Below are positions 37,101 to 46,681 of a stretch of 64,000 bases of DNA, piece by piece. The stretch is from positions 310,001 through 374,000 of the forward strand of contig JALJCO010013434.1 in NCBI GenBank assembly GCA_023101725.1, given 5' to 3'. This stretch comes from Atherinomorus stipes (lineage: Eukaryota; Chordata; Actinopteri; Atheriniformes; Atherinidae). The notes below the pieces were generated by a model. It saw only the letters and a program-made list of their open reading frames with translations, did no database searches and was not told the DNA's origin. Positions within the stretch are counted from its first letter, which is position 1. Each line of letters opens with the position of its first letter. The position numbers were made by a program, and so were the translations under genes.

Positions 37101-40100
37101 AAAGCCCACCTAAAGGAATACACTGTGCTTCAGTTATAAACAAAATCTAACAACCATCTCTAAGTCTGATAATCCTTTCAGTTTTACTATGCTTGTGTTT
37201 GGTGCTGAGGTGTATGTATGCATGCAGACTCACTACTAAACTGGTGCAGAGCACCCCATCCAGACACCATGCAGCTCTGACCAGAAGCAAAAACATGAGA
37301 TGGAGAAGGTATGCAGACAGGCTGGATGTATGAGCTGAAGGTGAGGGGGGTCTCCAGCTCTAGCACCGTCACATCATTGTTGGTGGTCATGGGATCGTAG
37401 TCTGGAGACACAATTATCGACTTGATGTTAACTACTTTGGACTCTGACTCCTCACCGCTCACCAGACTGGCCCCCAATAAGGCTGTCCACTCTCTGGGGT
37501 CATTTTCTCTAAAAGAACGAAATAAACAAATTATAGAGTGTATTTCTAAAAGTAAAACATTAAATATTACTTTTTATTATGCATAATGTATTGGGTGGGG
37601 CAGAAAATAGCATAAAAGAAATGCTATTTTAACGCAGTGATACAGCAAAGAACTTCAGTGTTATCAGGGGCTATTTAGGCACATTGTTTCTCCAGTTATG
37701 CAGATTGAGACATAAATTTGGATTACAAAAAACTCATTTATTTATTCATTCCCCCTAAATACACCCCCAGCACCCTTACAGCAACTTTGGAGAACTTCCT
37801 TAACTTAAACTCAAATAAAAAACCATGAATACCCCAATTTTACAATATTCTCATATCATTTGAAGAGGGTTTCATGATTAAAAACAAAACTCACAAGGAG
37901 AATGAGGATTAGGGATAAGATTCACTCAGGAAGAACAGAAAAGCGTGACTGAGCGGATTAATAAAAGTCCTGTAAGTTTTTCATAGAGTTAATTTTTCCA
38001 AAGCTAAATTATCCCAAATATTTACAGGAGATGACAGATGTTATGGATGTCACCGATCCCTGAGCAGTTCAAGGTACATATTTTTCTTTTGTCTTTGATT
38101 ATTTAAATTGGCAAGCATCTCAGAATGTGTCAGATACTCTGGGTGTGAAATCAGCTGATCTCTGACCGCAAATTTACTTTGTAACACATTGCCTAGAAGT
38201 CAAATATGGCCCCATCTGTTTCTGAAAGGCTTCAAGATGTTCTCATAATACAGTTGTAAAATAGAAAGAACATACAAGAAATTTTCTGCCTACCTCTCAA
38301 AGCAGTGTGCTGCACTGACTAGCCAGCGCTCGTTAATGATGGAGGCTCCGCAGGTGTGCTGTCTGTGGAACCTCAGACTGACTTGCCAAGGCAGCTCCCC
38401 TTGCCGAGCATCTTCACCACCCACCACCCGACTCCCCATGGCAGGTCGTGTACCACAGGCTGAGAGAGATCATGGGTGGATGAAATGAGTGAGTAAAGAT
38501 GAGCAGGAAACATTAATGTAGTCAGCTGCAACTTGTGCAGCTGAGGGGAGAACGAAATGCTGACAGTACTTTTTTTTATTCTTTTTTTTGCAAATTAAAG
38601 AATCATTTACCACAATGAGCTTCATCAGATTCATCTGCACAGTCTAGGATGAAGTCACACTCTGGATTCAGTTTAGTGACACACTCTCCGTTGTCGCAGG
38701 TAAAAACATTTTCAGGGCATCTGGCTAGAAGATCCATGAGAGAGCATAAGCATCAAATAAATGATAAATCATGACAATTATGCTATCAATAACCAATACT
38801 TAAAAGTCCAAGCCAGGTGTACGTTATTCATCTGTGGGATAAATGAACAGTTTAAATTAGAGATGTTCGATATTGGGTTTTTTTTACCGTTATCAAATAT
38901 ACCAATATTGTCCAACTCTTAATTTTCAATATCCGATATCATCCGATACCGATCTATGCAGACAACTGTGAGGATGTGTCTCTCATATTTTGAGAGATAC
39001 TATTTTCTGCTCTGAAAGCAAAGATTCCAAAATAGCCTTAACTCAGCCAGAGGAGTTCGATTGGCTGCCATACTGTATAACAGATACCAGCAGGTAATTA
39101 ACATATCTGACAACTTGGTTACTTAAGGGGAACTTTGTTTTTTTTCGATCTGGACCTATTTTCTAGCATGAAATATGTTCATTTACACACCCAGACAGTT
39201 TTGGTGCAACTTGAATTCCTTTGCGAGATATTTAGATCCACTCCAGATCAATGTACGTCCGATATAATCGAAGTGATGGGGCAACCGCATGCAGCCTCTA
39301 AATAAGGCATTATCTGCCACAAACTCCTTCATTTCACCAATGTTTTGTTACCAAACATTACCCCCCCCATCACTTCAATTATATTGGACGTACGTTGATC
39401 TGGGGTGGATCTAAATATCTCCTGAAGGAATTCAAGTTTCACCAAAACTGTCTGGGAGAGTAAATGAACATGCTAGAATGCTAGAAATTAGGTCCAGATT
39501 GAAAAAAAAAACAAAGTTCCCCTTTAACCAACAACTTAAAACCAGACATGCTTGAAAGCAAGTCTGTAGCAGCAGGCAGCTGCACCACAGTCACATGACT
39601 CTAAAAGGAATGCTGGAATATGAAGTTCTTTCAGAATAACAGGGACTTTTCTGTATGCTGGACCAGTGCTACTGGAACAAGATCTCATGAGATTTCATTT
39701 TAATGCCAATATCAGCCAATAATATTGGTAGGCCAATAATATCAGACATCTTTATTTTAAATTAATTAGATTTATTGAAAAAATGCTTTTTTTAATTGAA
39801 AGATGTTGCTTTGTGTAGCTCACAAGAAGAATTCAGACTGAGGATGGATGGGTCTGATTCAATGCACCTCAGATCATATTGGGCAAACAAAAAGCCACAG
39901 AATAACACATGAATCTAATCATATCATCAGTCATATGATATTTGCTTCTATATGAAAGTTGCAACCCAATTAGTATTCTAATCAGGTGTGAACAAAACGT
40001 GATGCATGTTCACTCACCCATCTGCTCATCTCCAATTGCATAAAATGACTTCCCACTGGCTCCTGCAGGACAGAGGGAAAACATGATGATTGTGGAAGAA

Positions 40101-41045
40101 TACGTTTGTCACTGTAATTTCCGTCTGTGCCAGAGACACTTAATATGAACACAGTTTTACAACCTAATAAGAAGATGGCGCTAATCTGTCCGAAGCCCGG
40201 CACATCCAGTGGTTTCCCGTGCATCACTGAGCTGAGTCCTGCTCTCAGCAAATCCCGAACAAAGTTTTCTGAATACTGATGGATTTTAGACACCCTGAAG
40301 ATCAGTCTAAATGTTACCAACACGTCGCCATTAATGTTACTGGGAAGACAGGAAAATCAGAATGTTGGTGTTATCCTCGGATACTTTAATACTGTAGGTT
40401 AAATGACCTAATTTTAGTGTCCACTCACCCATAGGCAACAATGCTGCAGTCATCATAGTGATGTGATAAAGATGAAGCAATGAAGATATGTTTAATCTAA
40501 AGGAGAATTTAGAGTTTAATATTTGTTTTTTGGAAAATATAGTAATTTTGAATTGTTGAAAATCAGCACTTACCTTGGATTTTAAAGCTGAGGAAAGTAT
40601 TATGGAGAAACCAGAGTTCTCATCCTGTAGAGCATTACTATACTTCAGACCCTTCAGCTCCACTGTCTCCATGAAATAATGTGGCTCCTGCACCAAGTAT
40701 GCTAGCAGTGAAAGAGGGAAAAGATCAGCCTCTGTGATGAATGGATGAGCAAATATAAGGAAGCAGAAGTTGACCTTATCAGTTTGAACATTTGATATTA
40801 TATAAAGACAAAATTATGTGATTTCTGGGGGTGGGGGGTGGGGGGGGGGGGTTGGATTTTGTAATGAGCGTAATGTTACTGTGTGCAGACTCACCTATAA
40901 CAAGGCCTACAAAGATGCCTATAATGAGGAAGAAGAGGAGGCAGGTTATAATAGCAGTCCTGTAGCAGCCAGAGTTGCAGGGAGCAGAGGATGCACCTGG
41001 AGATGACCATGACCCTCCTCCTCCTCCATCCTTCTTCACATCCAT
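32370..41045 (-). CDS. tmprss9: Transmembrane serine protease 9 (polyserase-1-like), two protease domains
   Basis: Fifteen coding exons: 41045-40895, 40701-40574, 40496-40429, 40339-40164, 40062-40018, 38724-38611, 38459-38294, 37508-37234, 36471-36329, 35881-35602, 35517-35404, 35329-35161, 35078-34813, 33328-33192, 32531-32370. All phases close and give 797 aa. Type II membrane protein: cytosolic Gly-rich tail, transmembrane segment about 30-51, SEA domain about 55-185 (without the usual Gly-Ser cleavage site; NGDVLV instead), LDLa 1 about 190-227, S1 protease 1 (SR|VVGG, H279, D328, S425), Ser/Thr/Ala/Pro linker about 480-515, LDLa 2 about 516-553, S1 protease 2 (QR|IVGG, H606, D653, S747). 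Both have the pre-Ser Asp (KVDSCQ, GRDTCL) expected of trypsin-like specificity. The start is the first ATG after an in-frame TGA. The acceptor of exon 9 could be 6 bases further in. Family role: cell-surface proteolysis. Confidence 0.9.
33535..34229. mobile_element. hAT-type non-autonomous DNA transposon in a tmprss9 intron
   Basis: The left end CAGCGATTCTCAAACTTTTT mirrors the right end, whose reverse complement is CAATGGTTATCAAACTGAGG; CACGACCCCC and GGGACCCCC follow. Flanking 8-mers CAGTGTGG and CAGTTGGG match at 6 of 8 positions, as expected for an aged hAT target duplication. A run of about 27 T lies near 34124-34155. There is no transposase frame. It lies between coding exons 13 and 14. 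Confidence 0.72.
34123..34155. repeat. Poly-T homopolymer
   Basis: About 32 consecutive T inside the hAT-type element; likely length-unstable. Confidence 0.9.
34405..34471 (-). mobile_element. Terminal fragment of a hAT-like MITE
   Basis: The reverse complement starts CAGGGGTGCCCAAGTCCAGT and continues with TCCTCGAGAGCTACTATCCTG, the common fish 'CAGGGGTGCCCAA' end. Only one end is seen. Confidence 0.55.
36770..37075 (+). mobile_element. Degenerate CR1/L2-type LINE reverse-transcriptase fragment
   Basis: On the plus strand, opposite to the host gene, are remnants of three RT blocks in order: LITAFDTI (motif A, about 36810-36833), a 'PCDPSSLxFMSFPLG' stretch at the place of [13 protein letters not shown]...PLG (about 36945-36985), and [14 protein letters not shown] (about 37011-37052), which equals the catalytic YADDTQLY box. 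Frameshifts separate the blocks. It is a dead insertion in the intron between tmprss9 coding exons 8 and 9. Confidence 0.68.
38858..39752. mobile_element. Older repeat with AGATGTTCGATATT ends, split by a fold-back element
   Basis: The left side starts GAGATGTTCGATATTGG and the reverse complement of the right side reads AGATGTCTGATATTATTGG. These form short imperfect inverted ends around a unit of roughly 500 bases, interrupted by the 398-bp element at 39126-39523. TTAAATTA occurs just outside both ends but at unequal spacing, so the target duplication is unclear. Internal strings such as CCGATATCATCCGATACCGAT are typical of a widespread fish repeat. It lies in the intron between tmprss9 coding exons 5 and 6. 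Confidence 0.5.
39126..39523. mobile_element. Fold-back MITE, Harbinger-like (TTA target duplication)
   Basis: The two arms of roughly 150-160 bases are near-perfect reverse complements. The ends are AGGGGAACTTTG and CAAAGTTCCCCT. Inner landmarks GGTCC, AGATATTTAGATCCAC, GATCAACGTACGTCC and ATCACTTC recur in mirrored order. A spacer of about 80 bases (ACCGCATGCAGCC...) separates the arms. The element is flanked by TTA on both sides, the 3-bp duplication typical of PIF/Harbinger. No coding capacity. A transcript would form a long hairpin. Confidence 0.8.
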
Positions 41046-42170
41046 GTTAGAATCAGAGTTCACAGCTCACATTCAAATGTCTTCAGCATCATAACGTGAC
41101 ACAAAAAATGACCCAGACCTGGTGGAAGTAAAACAATGAGTGCTCTGTAAGTTTATGCATCCTCTACAGCATCAAACTCTTAAGGTCACTCTGTAATCAA
41201 GACACATTTCAGTTCTGACACTTTTATCTCCGGGTTTGAGTTTAAAAACTAATATGAACATCTCCAAGTCCAATTCCACTTGGGTGGAAAGTCTGAGTTC
41301 AAGGATCAGTATAGTGACATCTAGCGGTGAAAGGGCAGATTGCAACTAACAAGGACTAAAGAATACAGTTAGCAGATAATAACAGTTATGAAAAAAAATA
41401 CATGTATACTCGTTTTCATGCTATTCTACATTCATTATAATGCACTGAAAATATATTGCATTTCTACTTGAGCTGAAAAAATTGTTAGATGTGTTTGTTT
41501 TTTTAAAAAATGAGATATCCTACTTTATTCATCATCTGAAGGAAAGCAAAACTTTTAAAAGGAGATAATGACATGAAAACACATTAAAATGTACACAGGA
41601 TTAAAAATTTCTGTAATATTGGACTGGCCCATAAAGACCCAAAATAATAGTAGCCTATGCCTAGATTCACGCATAGCTGAAATACTATGACAAAAAACAA
41701 ACAAACAAACAAACAAACAAACAAAAAAACTGTGTTGGGAATTAATGTGTTCGCAATCAAAACTGATGCAGTCATATTTTAAAAATCAGAGTTAAAAACT
41801 TAAAACTACAACTCGGTAAAACTACTCGGAAAAGTCCAGCGACAGTTTGCGCAGGTTGAGGCTGCGTTTGGGTGTGCGTAAAAGACACCAAGGAGGCCAT
41901 GATCCTCGGCACTCACCAACCAGATGTGGGGGAAAAAAAGTAACAAATTTCTTTTGAATTCCAGCTCATAGCTTAAAACTCTCTTCGCGAGCACCACGGT
42001 GTGAAACAATAAACAAATCACTCTTTGTGTTCTGTGTGTGAAGTTAAGCGCACTCACCTGTCTCCTCTGTCATCGCTCTGAACGTTGACACTTGACGAGA
42101 CTGCAGCTCTCAGCAGGCAAAGGAGGCAGAAACGCGGCTGGAAAACGAGGCAAAGGGGCAAAGAGGTCCG
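41046..42170 (-). promoter_or_regulatory. tmprss9: tmprss9 5' leader: non-coding exon, intron and promoter area
   Basis: On the minus strand a good donor (GACAG then GTGAGT) ends an exon at 42058, and an acceptor (TTCCACCAG) starts the next at 41118, which carries the main ATG at 41045. The first exon lies in a slightly CpG-richer patch (about 42060-42250) that could be the promoter. The spliced leader would contain an upstream reading frame of 24 codons. A (CAAA)n tract lies in the intron at 41692-41727. Exon pairing is inferred from splice signals only. Confidence 0.5.
41692..41727. repeat. (CAAA)n tetranucleotide tract
   Basis: About eight copies of ACAA/CAAA ending in an A run. Confidence 0.85.
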
Positions 42171-44289
42171 CTATTTGTTCCACCTGAGCAGGGGCGTGCC
42201 GTGCACGTCCCGCAGGTAACTCACCCTTTCTGTTTGCTTGGAGAGGTCCACTTTATCCTCAAAATCCCCGTTCCATCCGTCGTTATCCCTTTGGTCACAC
42301 CCCGATGTGCACAGGCGTTTTTCCTGACACTTTAAAGCTCCAAAGGTTTCCAGATTAATAGCAAACACTAATCTGTCATTATTCCCAAACAAAGTTAAAA
42401 TAAATACGAAAGATTAGAAAAGATGCATTAAAAAAAAACTGTGCAGCTCTTCAGTGGAACTCTGCACCCTCTAATGGGCTGCCTCTTTGTGCTCCATTGA
42501 CACAGTGAATGAGCAGCAGAGGAGGGGCGAAGCCTTCTGCACAGCCTGCTTTTTACTTCTGAGTTTACAACCACTGACATCAGTTCTTTCACCAGGATAA
42601 AGCTTCTTTAAACAGATCAAGAGGGCGTCCTGTGACCTGCATAACCTTCCCAACCCACTCTCTTCTTCAGGTTTTACTCACAATCAACAACATATTTAAA
42701 AGCACAAATATGTCTTTTAAGGAAAGGTCTAACCCTCATCTCAAAGCATTCATTTTCAGCAAAAATATAAATAGTTTTGGTAATGATCCACACTAAATTT
42801 CTCCTTTCATTCTCTAAAAGAACAATCCTAAAGATAAATAAGTGCAGTTAATTTCCCCACCCAGCCAAATGTACTTCTGACTTAAGGCAGTTCATGCCAC
42901 AAATGTCTCTTTGTGAGTGTGCACACAGGCTTGAATGGCTTATCTTAAAACACAGAAACTCCCTTTATTCCTTTAAACACGTCCAAAGATCACAATCAAA
43001 TTCGTCCATTACTGGATGAAAAAAGGGGACAGTGCTGTATCCAGTTCAGCGGCCTGTCGACAAATCACCAGCTGCTCACACGGGCCACCAGTTACAACCA
43101 GTGGACGGGGAGACACCTGTCAGGCGTAACAATTGTTCTCTCTTTTTGGCTGGGTGAGTCACACTAATGACTGAGCAGTAACATCTGAAAAACAGATTTT
43201 ACTGTCAAGAAGCAACTGGACTGGTGCAACTTTCATGTTTTTTTTGTCTTCTCATCTTGCCTTGGTCCTTGGAGGTTTTCCCTTAACCTTTGAGTGTTGA
43301 TAAATTCAGGTGACTTTTAGCAGCTGCATTTAGCGTTGAACAAACTCAAAAACATTAACAGAATTAAAAGTTTTGTTTCCCCAAAACACCAGGAAAAACT
43401 CCATCCATGCATTCATCTCCAGTTGACTGGATCGCTGGATTACTAGTCCCAAGAAAAAGTTATTGCTGCAGTAATAACTAATTGGGATCTGTCATAAAGA
43501 AAGAAAGAGTGGTCTTTTAACAGGACTTCCCTAAAAGAGCAGCTCATCCAAAAACATTGCTGCTAGAGTTTTAACCAGGACTGAGACATCTGGCTTTCAG
43601 TCTCAAATATTATAAAACTGTACTGATTGATACTACAAATCCCAAAAAAACATCTGAGATATGTTCAGAGAGCAGGGCTAGATACAAGGACACGCGTCAG
43701 CTAGTCCAGACTAAGCATGGAGAAACAGAATTTAGCGGAACAAATTCCCAGTGGACATTAAACTTTCACCAAATGTAGACACTTTTAAATTCTGGTTTAA
43801 AACATTTATCTTATGCATAAAATCTGCATTTTTCAACTTCTCTAGACTGTTGCTTACTTTTAAATCACTCATTTTGGCAAGACTTTTGCACAAATGCTGT
43901 AAGACTTACATGAAATGTGCAACGCACATAAACTTGCTTTGCCTTAGTTGCACTTCTACAAATCCTCTGAGTACAAGTTCAGAAAGGGAAAAAAAAACAA
44001 CTTACAATACCAGCATACACTTCTTTTTTCCTTTATTTTCGTATCAAAAACAAATAGTAAAAAGTGTACTCATTACAGATAAAAAGAAAATGTCACTGTT
44101 AACACACGCTCTTTACAACACAAATCTTTGCAGTACTTGCACAACACAGAAATAAAAGTGAAGCATGTTTGAACTTTTTTTAGCTGATAACTCAAGACAA
44201 CAGCGTTGTTAAATGGACAATAATTATTGCAATCATTAAAACAAAATTACAAATAAAAGAACAGAAAAAAACCTAACAGTCTTAGCTAG
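42171..44289. other. Spacer between tmprss9 promoter and lsm7 3' end
   Basis: Apart from a LINE relic at 43410-43830 nothing was recognised. The lsm7 3'UTR (minus strand) should occupy part of 43900-44289; TTTATT at 44032-44037 (minus-strand AATAAA) is one candidate end signal. Confidence 0.45.
43410..43830 (+). mobile_element. 3' part of a CR1/L2/Rex-type LINE ORF2 (relic)
   Basis: Two family segments are readable on the plus strand. At about 43540-43585, in broken frame, is a sequence equivalent to 'QLIQNAAARVLTRT'. At about 43735-43815 is RNKFPVDIKLSPNVDTFKFW followed by FKTFIL, matching the ORF2 C-terminal pattern WNKLP..I.....LxxFKxxLKTxLF. The sequence between them is partly deleted. 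Stops and frameshifts show it is inactive. Confidence 0.6.
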
Positions 44290-46350
44290 TTAACCATCTT
44301 GCTGCTGTATGAACGGATTTGGTATGGCCTCCATTCCATCCTGGGGACAGATAAGCACAACAGAGGTTCCTCTGCAGACCACCAGCCCCAGCTGCCTGGT
44401 GTCTTCTGTCAGCTTCAGCTGATCATCTGGATCTGAAGAGAGAATCACAAGGCTTTAGATATGCAAATTTTACTGCATCCAGTAAAAGGTGTTTACATAA
44501 AACCCCTCTGATTTTCTCTTCTTAATGTCAAAAGCATATTCCCCCCTTACGGAGTCATCTTTTTTATTTAAAGTTTTCCTCAAGTTAGCAATTTGTTCTT
44601 TGCTGTTCATCCCAGCCATGTGTAGTGTGGCATATGCCACCACCTACTGACAACAACAATCGATTCATTTTTGCTCTGAACTGGAAAATGAAAACAACCT
44701 GATACACATTTTCTGTTTGGCGGCCTTTTTAAGGCTTGCTTCAGATGTGCTTGACAGCTAAATGGAAACATGTAGTTTAAATATGAGTAAACCCAGTGGA
44801 GAAACAGAAAAGCATAAAGGATCAGAAACAGTAACTAGTAGCTCACTGTTTCATCAGTCATTTCTCCTGGGAAAAGATTTTTTCAAAAAGTTGCTCACAC
44901 CCTAAACCACCCACAGACAGGAGAATGAAGATGATTCTGTTAAAGCAGCCCAGAATAATTTAATCAATAGTGCTGGCACTCATAAATTTTTTAGCAGCAC
45001 AAGTTTAACTAACATGAGCTCAACTGATATTTTCCATTTTAACTAACATTAGTAAATACTTTGGCACTATACTTTGTCACTAAATAGACAACTTATTGTC
45101 AAACTGCTCCACTGCTATCAAGACTGCACAGGAAAACATACATAGCTCTTAAATCCTTTCAGCTGATTTGTTTAATCACAAGGTGTGCATTTGCTCTTGC
45201 TTTTAAATTTTAATTTCAAAAGACAGAGGAGGTAAAACACAATTTAACTGATAATTCAACTTATACTTGTTTAGCAGCATTGTTCAGAAATGTGGGCTAC
45301 ACACAGCTTTTTGATGAGAAGGACCAATCCATGCTCCTTCAAAAACAACAGACTGAATCTACACACCGACTGGAGTATTCTCTTCAGGGATGATTGGTCT
45401 TGCTTCTGTTCACCGTAAATGTGGGGTTCAGGTTGAGAGACGTCAAAGACAACATTTTGGTGAAGCCCCCCTGTTTCAAAAATCTTTTTCTATTGGACTT
45501 ATTGCCCTGCATGTTTTAGATTAGGAGTTATCAAATCTAGACCTGCAGGTCCAGTGTCCTGCAGGTTTTAAGATGGGTCCCTGCCATTAAATCGAGTCAG
45601 GTGTGTTGCATCAGGGAAACGTCTAAAACATGCTGAAGACTGGCCCACCAGGTCCAGAGTTGGTGATCCGTACTACCAATACTAGAATCTAGATTTTCTC
45701 CATGTAACTTTCTCACAGTTTGCAGTGTTACAATGTTAATAATTTAACATGTTCTCATCAATGCTTCTCTGTTAAAACCCAAGTGTTTCTTCGGATGTAT
45801 ATCCACTTACCACGCATATACTCGATTGTTCCGTCCAGTACCAGGTTCAACAGCGGATCAAACCCTTTCAGGACACCACTAGCTGAAGGGGAAATACTAA
45901 GTGTCAACGTTTTACAAGTTATTATCAATTAAACAACTCAAAATACATGCTGCTTCCACCGGCTAGCTAGAGGCTAGTACAAACTACTAGCACCATCACG
46001 CCTACCCTCTCGTCCTCCTTGAAACTTTACACGAATCGGCTTGTCGATGTATTTGGACAAGTCGAAGATGCTCTCCTTCTTCTTCTTTTCTTTATCCTGC
46101 ACACAGAAAAGTGCACGTTGTGTTCGGGTCGCATGCAAACTAACCGCTAACAAGCACTTAGCACGAGCTTAGCTTAGCCTTGCTTGCTAAGCTAATAAAT
46201 GTACAAAAGCGATTTTACATAGTTTGGCAAAAAAGTTTCACATCTCAGGGGAAATTATTCATTGTTGCCTAGTGAATAATGACTTATTTGAAAATGTATT
46301 TAGGTAGTTAAAGAGAATATTTGAATGCAAGACTATAAACTCACCGCCAT
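44290..46350 (-). CDS. lsm7: U6 snRNA-associated Sm-like protein LSm7
   Basis: Four coding exons (46350-46345, 46096-46006, 45882-45811, 44432-44290) give about 103 aa: MA|DKEKKKKESIFDLSKYIDKP..., then GVLKGFDPLLNLVLDGTIEYMR and LGLVVCRGTSVVLICPQDG. The Sm1 motif (IRVKFQGGREASGVLKGFDPLLNLVLD) and the Sm2 motif (VCRGTSVVLI) are intact, and the lysine-rich N terminus is characteristic of LSm7. It is a ring subunit of LSm1-7 (cytoplasmic mRNA decapping and decay) and LSm2-8 (nuclear, binds the U6 snRNA 3' end for splicing). The first exon codes only Met-Ala. The start lies about 330 bp from the ATG of the divergent Kelch gene, so a shared promoter is likely. Intron 3 carries a hAT-like MITE. Confidence 0.96.
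45523..45668. mobile_element. hAT-like MITE in lsm7 intron
   Basis: The left half reads GGAGTTATCAAATCTAGACC then TGCAGGTCCAGTGTCCTGCAGG; the reverse complement of the right end reads GGATCACCAACTCTGGACCT then GGTGGGCCAGTC. These are imperfect inverted ends of the same 'CAGGGGT..CAA..CTGG.CCT..GGGCCA' family seen at 34.4 kb and 56.9-59.9 kb. It has the usual internal CAGGTGTGTTGCATCAGGGAAAC. Target duplication not clear. Confidence 0.62.
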
Positions 46351-46681
46351 GTTAATTGTAGGAAACGGAAGTTAAACTTTGACCTCAGAGACGTTCAACC
46401 AATCAAATCCTTAAGCACATGAAGCTGACGTCATTTCTTCTTCTTCCTTTTCCTTAATTAGTTGAATTACTCAATTTTAAAAAAGTTAATCATGGATTTT
46501 TAGTTTAATCTCATTTAACAGATTCCTGCCTCCTGATGATCTACGTAGCTTTTATTTTTCTGACTTATTTCCCTTCTTGTTTTGGAGGAAGTCAGAGAGA
46601 GTCTATTAATACACTCAAGCTGCACACCAGTTGGTATTTTGTAAACCAGAAGGGGGACAGGGCAGAGCATATTGCTGTGAC
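46351..46681. promoter_or_regulatory. Divergent promoter between lsm7 and the Kelch gene
   Basis: The two ATGs point away from each other across 331 bp. Nearest the lsm7 start are GGAAACGGAAGTTAAACTTT (ETS-like CGGAAGT on the plus strand) and a TGACGTCA-like site (GCTGACGTCATTTC, about 46425-46438), both common in bidirectional housekeeping promoters. Part of the Kelch 5'UTR is within this interval. Confidence 0.55.

Noticed and set aside
41046..41063. N-terminal extension of tmprss9 (NSDSN before the Met at 41045)
   Set aside because: The first codon of the extension is GTG and an in-frame TGA lies just upstream, so the ATG at 41045 is preferred.
46631..46681. Upstream extension of the Kelch reading frame
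   Set aside because: The extension has no ATG; the first ATG in frame is at 46682 and leaves a full BTB domain.
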